DNA of 64,000 nt from Lamellibrachia satsuma (Eukaryota > Annelida > Polychaeta > Sabellida > Siboglinidae). The stretch is taken from the NCBI GenBank assembly GCA_033239005.1, contig BSQZ01000018.1:8728536-8792535 (forward strand). The letters are read 5' to 3'. A program made the translations under genes and the position numbers. This document shows, one piece after another, positions 11,291 through 23,026 of this stretch. Numbering within the stretch: position 1 is the first letter of the stretch; each line of letters opens with the position of its first letter. The notes beneath the pieces are model-generated. The model ran no database searches. It was not told the DNA's origin and saw only the letters and a program-made list of their open reading frames with translations.

Positions 11291-12836
11291 GTTACTACTT
11301 CCTACTTCCTACTTACGACTTCCTACTTACTACTTCCTACTTCCTACTTACGACTTCCTACTTACTACTTCCTACTTACGACTTCCTACTTACTACTTCC
11401 TACTTACGACTTCCTACTTACTACTTCCTACTTACTACTTCCTACTTACTACTTCCTACTTACGACTTCCTACTTACTACTTCCTACTTACGACTTCCTA
11501 CTTACTACTTCCTACTTACGATTTCCTACTTACTACTTCCTACTTCCTACTTACGACTTCCTACTTACTACTTCCTACTTACTACTTCCTACTTACTACT
11601 TCCTACTTACGACTTCCTACTTACTACTTCCTACTTACTACTTCCTACTTACTACTTCCTACTTACTACTTCCTACTTACTACTTCCTACTTCCTACTTA
11701 CGATTTCCTACTTACTACTTCCTACTTCCTACTTACGACTTCCTACTTACTACTTCCTACTTACGACTTCCTACTTACTACTTCCTACTTACGATTTCCT
11801 ACTTACTACTTCCTACTTACGACTTCCTACTTACTACTTCCTACTTACTACTTCCTACTTACGATTTCCTACTTACTACTTCCTACTTACGATTTCCTAC
11901 TTACTACTTCCTACTTACTACTTCCTACTTACGACTTCCTACTTACTACTTCCTACTTACTACTTCCTACTTACGACTTCCTACTTACTACTTCCTACTT
12001 ACGACTTCCTACTTCCTACTTACGATTTCCTACTTACTACTTCCTACTTCCTACTTCCGACTTCCTACTTCCTACTTCCTACTTACGACTTCCTACTTAC
12101 TACTTCCTACTTACGACTTCCTACTTACTACTTCCTACTTACGACTTCCTACTTACTACTTCCTACTTCCTACTTACTACTTCCTACTTACTACTTCCTA
12201 CTTACTACTTCCTACTTACTACTTCCTACTTACGACTTCCTACTTACGACTTCCTACTTCCTACTTACGATTTCCTACTTACTACTTCCTACTTACGACT
12301 TCCTACTTACTACTTCCTACTTACTACTTCCTACTTACTACTTACTACTTCCTACTTACGATTTCCTACTTACTACTTCCTACTTACTACTTCCTACTTA
12401 CTACTTCCTACTTACTACTTCCTACTTCCTACTTACTACTTACTACTTCCTACTTCCTACTTACTACTTCCTACTTACGACTTCCTACTTACGACTTCCT
12501 ACTTACTACTTCCTACTTCCTACTTACGACTTCCTACTTCCTACTTACTACTTCCTACTTACTACTTCCTACTTACTACTTCCTACTTACTACTTCCTAC
12601 TTACTACTTCCTACTTACTACTTCCTACTTACGACTTCCTACTTCCTACTTCCTACTTACGATTTCCTACTTACTACTTCCTACTTACGACTTCCTACTT
12701 ACTACTTACTACTTCCTACTTACTACTTACTACTTCCTACTTCCTACTTACGATTTCCTACTTACTACTTACTACTTCCTACTTACTACTTCCTACTTAC
12801 GACTACCTACTTACTACTTCCTACTTACTACTACCC
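11291..12836. repeat. 1.5-kb heptanucleotide satellite (CTACTTM)n
   Basis: About 220 heptamers, essentially CTACTTC and CTACTTA, with CGACTT and CGATTT variants. They often pair as a 14-bp CTACTTACTACTTC unit. The plus strand is open for 538 codons because no reading register of the heptamer contains a stop, and the array supplies no independent start. The peptide is low-complexity Leu/Tyr/Thr/Ser. It is annotated as satellite DNA, not a gene. Confidence 0.97.
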
Positions 12837-13089
12837 CTTCAGCCTGCCATGAATGGACATGAGATTTATATCTGGTGCACCATGCTTTGAAAACAAAACA
12901 ATTTATCACATGCGTACAATTGTATACTGTATTTTATTCAGTACATTGTATTTGAATTTGTAATAGGGCAAGTAACATCAGTATTACACTTCTTCTTGCC
13001 CTTTTTCGACATTTGTATAGTTATGTAATGTGGTAATGACATCGCTGCTTCTATTATGTTTGTCTATTATTGTGTTGAAAATAAATATT

Positions 13090-13186
13090 CACTCACTCAC
13101 TCACTCACTCACTCACTCACTCACTCACTCACTCACTCACTCACTCACTCACTCACTCACTCACTCACTCACTCACTCACTCACTC
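13090..13186. repeat. (ACTC)n microsatellite
   Basis: About 24 perfect tetranucleotide copies, ending in a short variant tail. Confidence 0.98.
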
Positions 13187-13339
13187 ATTCATGCAGAAAT
13201 GTTACTGTTTTTGCAAACCGAGAGTAAATCTTATGGTCATAAGACACAAGTTATTCACACAGAAATAAAACCATATATTCATCGATGAATGTGTTACGTA
13301 GCTACATAAACAAGCGCGAGACTGTGACCGCGGCAAATT

Positions 13340-14600
13340 GTGTAAGACATTGTGTTGCACGCACTGACGCTGGGTCTCGCAAACGATCAAACGAGACGAA
13401 GACTGCTGGAACAGGCATGTGGGAAGCTAACATTGCATAAAAAATGCCGTACAGCAGAAGGCTCAAAAGAGGACATGAAAGCACTGAAAGACGCAGTACA
13501 AAGTGACATTTCGCACGCTGTGAACACAACAAGGCCATGGTCAAGGCCAAGCAAACCAAAGTATGAAAAGCCATAACGTGAACAGCATAAACCCTGTTTC
13601 TAATGCTGTTAAACACATGAAAGATAAAGGATGTCCTGCATTTGGTCAAAGATGCAGAGAATGTCTGAAGTTGAATCATGTCGAGAAAATATGTTGATCG
13701 AGGAAGTCTATACTCATGATAGACGACACAAGTGATTCGGAAGAATCGGTCTTGGGAATTAAAGTCGATCAACTTGACCGTAAGCTAGTTGCGAAAGTGA
13801 GAATATCATCATCGGACGCGAGAAAGCAAGTTAAACTTTCGCTTCAACTAGATACACAGCAACATGTAATATCCTTAGTTACACAGACTACTGCAAATTA
13901 AAGAAACCCAAGATGATCGAAAGCACTACGACACTAACGATGTATGATGGCAGCGAGGCGAAACCAATGGACCACACGACAAACGGAAAATTCTACATGT
14001 TCCAAATCACCAAGACAAAGACTATGTCATTGCTGTCACTGGACACTTGTACGAATTGGGACAGCCTTCGATAAACGACAATGTACACCTGATTGACAAT
14101 ACAGATACCACAATACAGATAAAATTATTATAAAAATGATTATTACAAAGGACTTCAACAAGACACTCGAACAATACAATCATGTGATCAATGGACTCGG
14201 TTGCTTACCTGGTAACTATGACACTGACCTTGACCCAGATGTCAGACCGGTGCAGAATCAACCGAGGAAGATTGCACTGTCGATGAAAATAGAAGTGAGA
14301 GTAAAGCTTGAATCGCTAGAGAAACTGGGTGTGCTGGAAAAGGTGGAAGAACCTACGCAATGGATCTCGAACATGCTGCCAGTCCGTAAAGCTAATGGGA
14401 CCATACGAGTGTGTTTGGGTCCTTCCGACTTGAACAAGGCAATCAATCGCAACTACTATCTAATTCCATCAATAGATGATGTGTTGCAACAACTCACAGA
14501 AACCAATGCTCATGCCCAACCTATCGAACGTGAATGAACCGCTGCGCAAACTCATTCACAAAGATGCAGACTTTGTGTGGGGTGATGAACAAGAAAGGTA
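13340..14600 (+). pseudogene. Ty3/Gypsy gag-pol fragment, RT core deleted
   Basis: The order is that of a Gypsy element. A gag-end segment (13352-13577) is followed by a zinc-knuckle-like stretch with CPAFGQRCRECLKLNH (about 13630-13695). A protease-like region (13716-13901) follows, in which the catalytic D-T-G is disrupted. The N-terminal RT (14136-14500) contains LEKLGVLEKVEEPTQWIS and NGTIRVCLGPSDLNKAINR. At about 14500 the sequence jumps to a post-palm region resembling EPLRKLIHKDADFVWG, so the palm with the catalytic box is deleted. Multiple frameshifts are present and no LTRs were seen. Confidence 0.88.
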
Positions 14601-15430
14601 GTATTATGTGCTCCCCGATCTCCCTCTTTCTCTTGTATAATTTCTGTGAATGTTCACACTCGATCTCGACATTTGACTGCGCTTTTCGGACATCAATTTA
14701 GATTTCGACATGTGACTGTGCTTTTCATAATTCTATAAAAAAAATGTGAACTTGTAGCACCCCATGGAGTCTGTTTGGAAAAAAATATGACTCCCGTGTA
14801 AACGTGTGGCGCCCCTTGAGCCTGTTAAGAAAATATGGCCCCGCATGAACTTGTGGCGCCCCTAGAGTCTGTTTTGTTGACCCCCCTTGTGAAAACCTGG
14901 CTACAGTACTGAGTAGTTGGTTAAGATACTGTGTGTGTTGTAACTGCGTGCGTGATAAACCGTACCACCTATGCCATCTAGCGATTATTTATGACGTAAT
15001 GAGCTTGCTTAAGGAATATTGTGACGTCATCGTACATACAAACACGTTAGATCTGGACGAGTTCGCCTGATACTTACAAAGCTAGATTTCCACGGTATGA
15101 TAAGACCAGTTACATGAATATTGTCGCCTCACTATCGACGCTGTTATAGGACATACTGCGACTAATCTAAGAGTACCCACACTTTTTCAACTGAAGGCCT
15201 CCAAAATGCCCGCTTTAATGATTAATTTTAGGTGAGGCTTAGCATTGTATTTTCACACGTAATGTGCAAGTTAAAAATAATATTGCACGTTTGCCGAGGA
15301 CCCCATGAATATACAGGCCGATAATCCAATATGTGTGCATGTACGAATATGTGCATGCATGCATGCGTGCGTGTGTATGTATATATGTATGCATGTTTGT
15401 ATGTACGTAATTGCGCGCGACTCTACGTAT
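14601..15430. other. Unassigned sequence
   Basis: No coding feature is recognised. Short repeated phrases such as GTGGCGCCCC around 14750-14870 suggest degenerate repeats. Confidence 0.35.
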
Positions 15431-15431
15431 A

Positions 15432-15858
15432 TAGATACAATACTTCCTTCCCTCCCTCCTTCCTTCCCTCCATCCCACCCTCTCTACGTATCTCCCCCTC
15501 TATCCTCTCTCCCCTATCACCCTCTCTTCATATCTGCCCCTCCTACCTCACTCTTCTTTCTCCCTATATCTCCCCTTATCTCTCTACCTCTATATATATA
15601 TATATATCCTCTCTCTCCCTACCCCCCTCGGTCACTCACTCCCCTCTGTCCCTCCGTATCTCCTCCTTCTTTCTCTCTCTCTTCCTCCCTATCTCCCCCT
15701 CAATCCTCTCTGTCCCCTATCTCCCCCTCAATCCTCTCTGTCCCCTATCTCCCCCCCTTTGTCGCTCTCTGTCCCGTATCTCCCCGCTCTGTCGCCCTCC
15801 CCTTCTCTCTTATCTCTCCCTAACCCTTTCTCTCTCCTCTCTCTCCCCCCTCTCTCTA
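15432..15858. repeat. Polypyrimidine tract (CT-rich, about 425 bp)
   Basis: The plus strand is almost purely C and T (CCTCC, CTCTCC and similar words), interrupted by a short TATATA run near 15592-15606. Two long plus-strand frames rich in Ser, Pro and Leu cross it and are composition artefacts. Such tracts can form H-DNA. Confidence 0.93.
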
Positions 15859-15869
15859 AAACGTTGTCC

Positions 15870-16300
15870 GTGTCGCTAACTTAATAGAAAACGAACCCAG
15901 TAGCGTTGTTGGTCTTCCAGACATGTATTGTTTTATTATCTGTCGATGCTTTGTCTGTCAATATTTTTAATTCGACGTATCGAGCCTAGAGTTGCAGTGT
16001 GGCCAAAATATTACCTATAGCGAGGTCAGTGTCAATTAGAGCACTAAGTAATAACGAGGCTAATACCAATTAGTAATAGAGCGGCCAGTTAAAGTGGTAT
16101 TCAGATGAAACAGGTCACTAGGACGTGGAATTATATCAACACATTAGTAACCCTTTACTGGATTATCAGTGCGTTCTTATGAAAGGCACGCATTAGTGGC
16201 CTTGTTTTGATAATCGTCCAGTGGGAAGAAGTGACACAGGCAGCGACATTGACACTGGTGGTGACAGGTGGCGCCACCCGGCGGCGTCAGCAAGGAGATA
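15870..16300. other. Unassigned sequence downstream of last PARP-like exon seen
   Basis: No further PARP exon is recognised here on the minus strand, and no other gene. Confidence 0.35.
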
Positions 16301-16302
16301 AC

Positions 16303-16419
16303 ATGTAGAATGTGATGAGGATGCCGAGTTCTTTGACGAGCAGAGGAAGGTCGTTTATGACTGGTGGCGTCCGCCTCGCGAAGTCGTGTGGAATCTGCCA
16401 GAACATGTCGTCAAACACT
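16303..16419 (-). CDS. PARP-like gene, exon 10 (regulatory domain IPHDF motif)
   Basis: The minus strand encodes VFDDMFWQIPHDFARRTPPV followed by INDLPLLVKELGIL. This is the conserved PARP regulatory segment (FYTxIPHDFG...PPxI). Acceptors at 16420/16421 (CACAG) or two bases on give phase 2 or 1 entry, neither matching exon 9, so an intervening exon, a variant donor or decay must be considered. The 3' boundary is uncertain; a weak GTTATC donor at 16302 is assumed. A LINE fragment starts about 60 bp upstream in the intron. Confidence 0.75.
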
Positions 16420-16479
16420 CTGTGAACATTCAACACGCAGACGAAATGCACTCTTCCACAATCCGGGGCAACAGAATGA

Positions 16480-16612
16480 GGAGAAAAAATATTTCTATCA
16501 ATATTTTCATACCCATTCAATATCTTAAAAACTTTAATTTGATCCACTCTTAACCGCCTTATTTTATTCTTTTAGTCGTTCTTCATAACTAAGGTCTTGT
16601 ACTGAACACACG
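16480..16612 (-). mobile_element. CR1-like LINE 3' fragment
   Basis: Minus-strand reading gives IKVFKILNGYENIDRN, as in the C-terminal part of ORF2 of the CR1-like family. Similarity runs to about 16612. It is a short, dead fragment in the PARP-like intron. Confidence 0.85.
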
Positions 16613-16754
16613 CTGACAAGAATACAACTTTTTTCCGTCAGAGCACTATACGTGTTAATCGATCACTCTAGTTCACACAACTCCGTCAGGGTGCGATCCT
16701 CGTAACAGGTCAAGGCCACTGACTAAACCGCTACACAGCACCCTCCAGCACCCG

Positions 16755-16982
16755 TTATAGGGGAGTATAGCGTTCAGGATGCTTGACTAGGCGGCCGGAT
16801 CTCGTCTCCACGTTTGTAGCTGGATGACCACGAGGAGCTCGTTTGGCAGCCTCAACCGGTTTCACCGGGTCAAGGAATGCAGGTTTGAGGCGATCGATGC
16901 TGACGCTGTCCTGTCGATTGCCATAGTCGAGTAAGAACGTCTTATCGCTGTGCGTCGAAACCTTGTAAGGTCCCTCGTATGG
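16755..16982 (-). pseudogene. Ty3/Gypsy integrase C-terminal fragment
   Basis: The minus strand encodes PYEGPYKVSTHSDKTFLLDY, then VSIDRLKPAFLDPVKP and, further on, TRSGRLVKHPERY before a stop. This is the typical end of Gypsy pol (integrase C-terminal domain with the TRSGR tail). Neither the upstream integrase core nor an LTR was recognised. Confidence 0.87.
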
Positions 16983-17089
16983 TTAATATATTAAATATAC
17001 CCCACACACAAGAATAAATATACCCCACACACAAGAATACGCGTGTCAATACAAAATGTTGTTGGCAGATGAAAGAGACTATTTTCTGC

Positions 17090-17158
17090 ACTTCTAATAG
17101 TCATTGCACGTCTTTCCATCGAAGTCCGACGCTCTACCACACAACCACCGCGCCCTTT
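17090..17158 (-). repeat. tRNA-like sequence (possible SINE head)
   Basis: The minus strand reads GGGCGCGGTGGTTGTGTGGT followed by AGAGCGTCGGACTTCGA. This resembles a tRNA 5' half with a box A-like element (TGGTAGAGCG). No good box B follows, so it is at most a degraded tRNA-derived SINE or tRNA pseudogene. Confidence 0.4.
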
Positions 17159-17307
17159 AATCGTTGCCCCTCAATTACAATAGTTACAACATTTAGACAA
17201 AACTGATCATTCTTTTATATTAAAACATACAATTGTCGACGTTTTATTTCTTCTAAATAATATTATTGAAATTGATACATAATTATACAGTTGTATCATT
17301 ACAGGGT

Positions 17308-19095
17308 AATACAACAATAAGACCATTACATTTCTTTCTAATGCAACAATAAGTCCATTACATTTCTTTCTAATGCAACAATAAGTCCATTACATTTCTT
17401 TCTAATACAACAATAAGACCATTACATTTCTTTCTAATACAACAATAAGACCATTACATTTCTTTCTAATACAACAATAAGTCCATTACATTTCTTTCTA
17501 ATACAACAATAAGTCCATTACATTTCTTTCTAATACAACAATAAGTCCATTACATTTCTTTCTAATACAACAATAAGATCATTACATTTCTTTCTAATAC
17601 AACAATAAGACCATTACATTTCTTTCTAATACAACAATAAGACCATTACATTTCTTTCTAATACAACAATAAGACCATTACATTTCTTTCTAATACAACA
17701 ATAAGTCCATTACATTTCTTTCTAATACAACAATAAGTCCATTACATTTCTTTCTAATACAACAATAAGTCCATTACATTTCTTTCTAATACAACAATAA
17801 GACCATTACATTTCTTTCTAATATAACAATAAGACCATTACGTTTCTTTCTAATACAACAATAAGTCCATTACATTTCTTTCAAATACAACAATAAGTCC
17901 ATTACGTTTCTTTCTAATACAACAATAAGTCCATTACATTTCTTTCTAATACAACAATAAGACCATTACATTTCTTTCTAATACAACAATAAGACCATTA
18001 CATTTCTTTCTAATACAACAATAAGTCCATTACATTTCTTTCTAATACAACAATAAGACCATTACATTTCTTTCTAATACAACAATAAGTCCATTACATT
18101 TCTTTCTAATACAACAATAAGACCATTACATTTCTTTCTAATACAACAATAAGTCCATTACATTTCTTTCTAATACAACAATAAGACAATTACATTTCTT
18201 TCTAATACAACAATAAGTCCATTACATTTCTTTCTAATGCAACAATAAGTCCATTACATTTCTTTCTAATACAACAATAAGACCATTACATTTCTTTCTA
18301 ATGCAACAATAAGTCCATTACATTTCTTTCTAATACAACAATAAGACCATTACATCTCTTTCTAATACAACAATAAGTCCATTACATTTCTTTCTAATAC
18401 AACAATAAGACCATTACATTTCTTTCTAATACAACAATAAGTCCATTACATTTCTTTCTAATACAACAATAAGTCCATTACATTTCTTTCTAATACAACA
18501 ATAAGTCCATTACATTTCTTTCTAATACAACAATAAGATCATTACATTTCTTTCTAATACAACAATAAGACCATTACATTTCTTTCTAATACAACAATAA
18601 GTCCATTACATTTCTTTCTAATACAACAATAAGTCCATTACATTTCTTTCTAATACAACAATAAGTCCATCACGTTTCTTTCTAATACAACAATAAGACC
18701 ATTACATTTCTTTCTAATACAACAATAAGACCATCACGTTTCTTTCTAATACAACAATAAGTCCATTACATTTCTTTCTAATACAACAATAAGACAATCA
18801 CATTTCTTTCTAATACAACAATAAGACCATTACATTTCTTTCTAATACAACAATAAGACCATTACATTTCTTTCTAATACAACAATAAGTCCATTACATT
18901 TCTTTCTAATACAACAATAAGACCATTACATTTCTTTCTAATACAACAATAAGTCAATTACATTTCTTTCTAATACAACAATAAGACAATTACATTTCTT
19001 TCTAATACAACAATAAGTCCATTACATTTCTTTCTAATACAACAATAAGTCCATTACATTTCTTTCTAATACAACAATAAGACCATTACATTTCT
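17308..19095. repeat. 32-bp minisatellite, about 56 copies
   Basis: The unit is TAATACAACAATAAGTCCAT plus TACATTTCTTTC. Copies are nearly identical. The main variation is one A/T site (AAGTCC or AAGACC), with rare GATC, GACA, GTCA and ATCACG variants. The array lies in the PARP-like intron between exons 9 and 10. A rare GATC variant appears twice, exactly 30 units (960 bp) apart and with matching neighbours. Confidence 0.98.
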
Positions 19096-19384
19096 GCAAT
19101 GTATACGGCTCATTTCGGACTAGGGCTGCTAAAGAATAAGGTAGTAGAGAGGTTCAGCAATCCAAACTTGTAACGTGTGTAAATGTAATGTGATGTAAAC
19201 ATACACGCTCCAAATGTCACAAAATAGCAATGGAATTACAACTTGTAGTGAATGTCACGAAAGTGACAGGTAAAAACCGCACGCGAAATCCTCGGAAAAA
19301 GCCCCGCATCTCAGTGGCGTAGTACAAAGTGTCTGCACATTACACGTTTGGAGTATGGAACCTGCCTAGTATTTAATGCTTCAC

Positions 19385-19530
19385 CTGGGTGTAGAAGAGG
19401 GAGGAGAGGAAGGAAAGGGAGGAGGAGGACGCTCCGTCCCTAAGTGCATCCTCGATGTGAGTCAACAAGACGACGCCGCGCGTCAACTGTTGCTTCGTGA
19501 GGCGGCCCAGTGGAGAGTACCTCGCATCGC
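19385..19530 (-). CDS. PARP-like gene, exon 9 (regulatory domain PLG-L motif)
   Basis: Enters in phase 1 after GTGCTGCAG and encodes GDARYSPLGRLTKQQLTRGV followed by LLTHIEDALRDGA. This is a clear match to the PARP regulatory domain (PLGKLTxxQIxxGYxxLxxIE). The downstream end is less certain. A CCCAG/GTGAAG donor gives phase 0 but includes a Ser/Leu-rich run from a polypyrimidine stretch, and this phase does not match exon 10. The coding strand is reverse, and a plus-strand frame over the same bases is a shadow. Confidence 0.8.
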
Positions 19531-19869
19531 CTGCAGCACACGTGGCGTAATCAGCAGCTTTCTAAATAACCCTGGTTTCGGTTTCGCTTTCGTTACGACG
19601 GGTCACGCACAAGGTATATTGGCTTCGTGGACAAACCATTGCAAACACATTGTCTAGAAGCACCGGATAATTCAATCGATTTATGCAGTGAACTCCTCTA
19701 AATAGAACATTAGGCGGCTATTTCATTTAAGTGGCGCATTTCAATACAAAGGTATAATGAATAATTCCGTCCCAGCCAATATATTTGATTATGCTAAAAG
19801 GCTGATTCCAGACTTCTAGGCATCAGATGGAATGACCTCATTACAAATGAAGAATTCCTTAAAAGAGCA

Positions 19870-20160
19870 AATTTAGAGACAACCAACCAATTCATGTTGC
19901 TAGCATTTACAAAATCAGTGAATAATGTGTTCCATTAATTTATTATCTTTTGTAAAAATTAATATTTTTTTATATCCAACCTGCACTGTTATCTTAGTAA
20001 CGCTAAGTCTGAAAATTACTTATGTCAATATTTTCATAACTATTCAATTCAGTTGGTGTCTGATGTTCTCTTAATCTGTTAGTTTATATTGTTCTTAAAC
20101 TAGTTTATTTTAATTGTTTTTTATAACTAGGATTTCTCGTTTTCTTTTCATGTTACATTT
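19870..20160 (-). mobile_element. Degenerate CR1-like LINE 3' fragment
   Basis: Patchy minus-strand similarity to the ORF2 C-terminus of the CR1-like family: an inverted form of the NEWNKLS region near 19930 and of the ILNGYEN region near 20030-20060. It is much more diverged than the other copies. Confidence 0.5.
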
Positions 20161-21132
20161 CTCATAGCCAACGAGGCCGAACAGGCTTTTAGTTTTGTTC
20201 ATACTAATCTAGAATTGGATTTAAAATTGTAAAGATTGGAAGACAATGTTGTCCAACTATGCAGCGTCTGTATCGTGTCATGACTTGATCACACGTGACG
20301 TACTTTGTGTCGTTGCGCCAGCGATGGCGAAATATGTGCCGAAACACAAATATGTTTGGTTCCGGTCAACGGCAGACACTGAGTAACACTCCTTACACTA
20401 CTTATACTACTTATACCACTTATACTACTTATACTACTTATATGTAAATATTAAATGCAATGTCGTGCTACAGCCTACAAAAGTTTATGCGCTAGCTTAA
20501 TAGCATGGGTGGCTCCTGGGGGGTCCATTAGATGGCCGGGCATCCTTCTTCATTCCTACTACACACATTTTTTTGTCATCGCGTCAGAATTAGTTGTCGA
20601 GACACCGCGATCACCGCGATCACCGCGATCACACTTCGACAGTATTACTAAGGACTACAGTTAGACAACTTCCTCTGGTGTGATTTCATCCAAACCTGTC
20701 CAGACGGTAGCTGTTGACATGTTTGCACACCTGTGTGAAGGACTATCCCCTTAAGATGCAGCACGTATTAAAGACGATTATTTTGTTTGAAAAGCAGAAT
20801 ATTTCCCCGAGAAACCACAGCGACGACGTAATGTGCACTGATGAGAATCACTGCAATGTCAGTCAACTGCTGGGTTAATGCCTGCGATGTGGTTCTGGAG
20901 ACGGGACGCAAATTGAGACACAAAACAAGAAAGGTAATACAGGACGGACTGATTGGAGTTGAAGATCGTGTCCAAAATGCAAAATGTAGTGTTTTGTTCC
21001 ATCAGCGCAGACGAAGCCTGTGATATATCAAAAATAACTGCTAAGATTTATTCTGCGGTTAGTTGATGAACAGCAGAGGATGCTAGAGGAATGTGTTGAG
21101 TTTTTCTTCTTGTACACTTTGTAATTATTACT

Positions 21133-21135
<3 letters not shown>
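20161..21135. other. Unassigned sequence with short simple repeats
   Basis: Contains a (CTTATACTA)-type run at about 20392-20440 and a CACCGCGAT triplication at about 20606-20632. No gene is recognised. Confidence 0.4.
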
Positions 21136-21541
<406 letters not shown>

Positions 21542-21547
21542 TGTATA

Positions 21548-22567
21548 ATAGCCGGGCTCCCAGGTAAGTTTAATATTGGCCGGTAGTGTTTTATTGCGTC
21601 TGGATCAAGGTTAGATTTCTTCAGTAGAGGTGTAATCACCGCTTGCTTGAAGTTGGCTGGCACTGATCCAGACTCGAGCGACATGTTAATGATCGTAGCT
21701 AATGTCGGCGTCAGAATGTCAATGTTGGCTTTCACGAGTGAAGTAGGAAGTGGATCAAGTACACTTGATTTCGTTGGACATTTCCTCACTAAACGGTGGA
21801 CAACATCTAATGTTATTCCGGAAAACGCACTGACTGTGCAGGCCTGTTCAGTTTGTTCACGAGGCCCGTCCACAGTGTTGACAGTTTGCCGGCGTCTACT
21901 CATTAATTGGCTGCGAGTGTCAAACACTTTCCGTGTGAAGAACTCGAGGAAATCTTCTGCGAGTTGGGCAGTACCAGCCGCGGGCAGTTGGGCAGTACCA
22001 GCCGCGGGCAGTTGGGCAGTACCAGCCGCGGGCAGTTGGGCAGTACCAGCCGCGGGCAGTTGGGCAGTACCAGCCGCGGGCAGTTGGGCAGTACCAGCCG
22101 CGGGCAGTTGGGCAGTACCAGCCGCGGGCAGTTGGGCAGTACCAGCCGCGGACAGTTGGGCAGTACCAGCCGCGGGCAGTTGGGCAGTACCAGCCGCGGG
22201 CAGTTGGGCAGTTTTGGAGCAGCTTTTCTCTTCATCGCGCTTTCCATAATCCTGAAAAAGTGCTTTGTTGTCATCAATTTTCGTTGTGTAGAACTTGGCT
22301 TTGGCAGATTGTATTTGTCGCCTGTATAACTCGCGCCATCCCGTGTAGATTTCGCGACGGACCCGCAGTGTTGTGAGCCTCCACTTCCACTCGGCTTGCC
22401 TATGCTTTCGCTTAGCAAGAGATAGTCCTTTTGTGTGCAAATGTGTGTTAGGGCTATATCTTTCAGAGATATTCGAGACATTTCAGAAGAGAGCGCTGAA
22501 ACTCGGCATAACACCTGTCGAATCAGTTCCCTTGGAACAGAGACGACTTGAGGCGGAACCTCTGTGA
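21548..22567 (-). pseudogene. Non-LTR retrotransposon fragment (endonuclease-RT linker and RT start)
   Basis: A minus-strand open frame encodes a basic linker ([20 protein letters not shown]), then [12 protein letters not shown], a domain-0-like segment with [15 protein letters not shown], and the RT opening [12 protein letters not shown]...HYRPILNLP. The ORF is of a LINE clade different from the CR1-like family elsewhere in the window (L2-like organisation). It stops inside the conserved RT block 2 at an (AT)n array. A 24-bp minisatellite is inserted in frame in the linker. Confidence 0.87.
21958..22210. repeat. 24-bp in-frame minisatellite within LINE
   Basis: The unit GGGCAGTTGGGCAGTACCAG plus CCGC is repeated about 10 times, with one GGACAG variant. 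On the LINE strand it encodes an eight-residue repeat, GTAQLPAA, with no stop. It therefore lengthened the linker of the element without closing the frame. Confidence 0.97.
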
Positions 22568-22569
22568 CG

Positions 22570-23020
22570 TATATGAATATTTCAGTGGCCTAAATAGGAA
22601 TAACCATGAGCATTTTTCTACCAATGTAGTAGCAATCTGCGGGGATTAAACATTACCTCAATCTGCGGGGCCTAAACATCATTGGAATGATGATGCTGGT
22701 CATAGTCTCGAAAAGCACAAGTTGATAGACGACTTGCATAAAACACCGATTCCCCAACCCGTCAGTCAGGTGAAGATAAGGGTAAGTTCTTATAAAGCGA
22801 TATCCAGTCTTTATGACTGCTTAAAGCGTTATACATTTCACCCTGGCAGACCTGTTCATTCCATGGCCATTTCAACTTATATGGGAAGCATTCAGCCAAG
22901 CTGCAATTACTGCTCGAAGACTATTCGTTCACATAGCCATCACTGTATGTATTGTCAGTTACTCATTTATACAGCTGAGTGAACTGTGGCAACGTGGGAT
23001 GATTAAACTTGCCAAGTTCG
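22570..23020. other. Unassigned sequence
   Basis: A short duplication of an AATCTGCGGGG-type phrase is seen at 22640-22670. No gene is recognised. Confidence 0.4.
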
Positions 23021-23026
23021 AAGCGA

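Noticed and set aside
11236..12852. 538-codon plus-strand ORF
   Set aside because: Apart from the first ~18 codons and a short end it is the heptamer satellite; the peptide is a pure repeat without domain signs.
13302..13772. 156-codon minus-strand ORF
   Set aside because: Antisense to a recognisable Gypsy gag/zinc-knuckle region; treated as a shadow.
15305..15879. Two long plus-strand frames rich in Ser/Pro/Leu
   Set aside because: They run through a polypyrimidine tract and are caused by base composition.
19376..19657. 93-codon plus-strand ORF
   Set aside because: Opposite-strand shadow of PARP-like exon 9, whose minus-strand reading has the PLGRLT motif.
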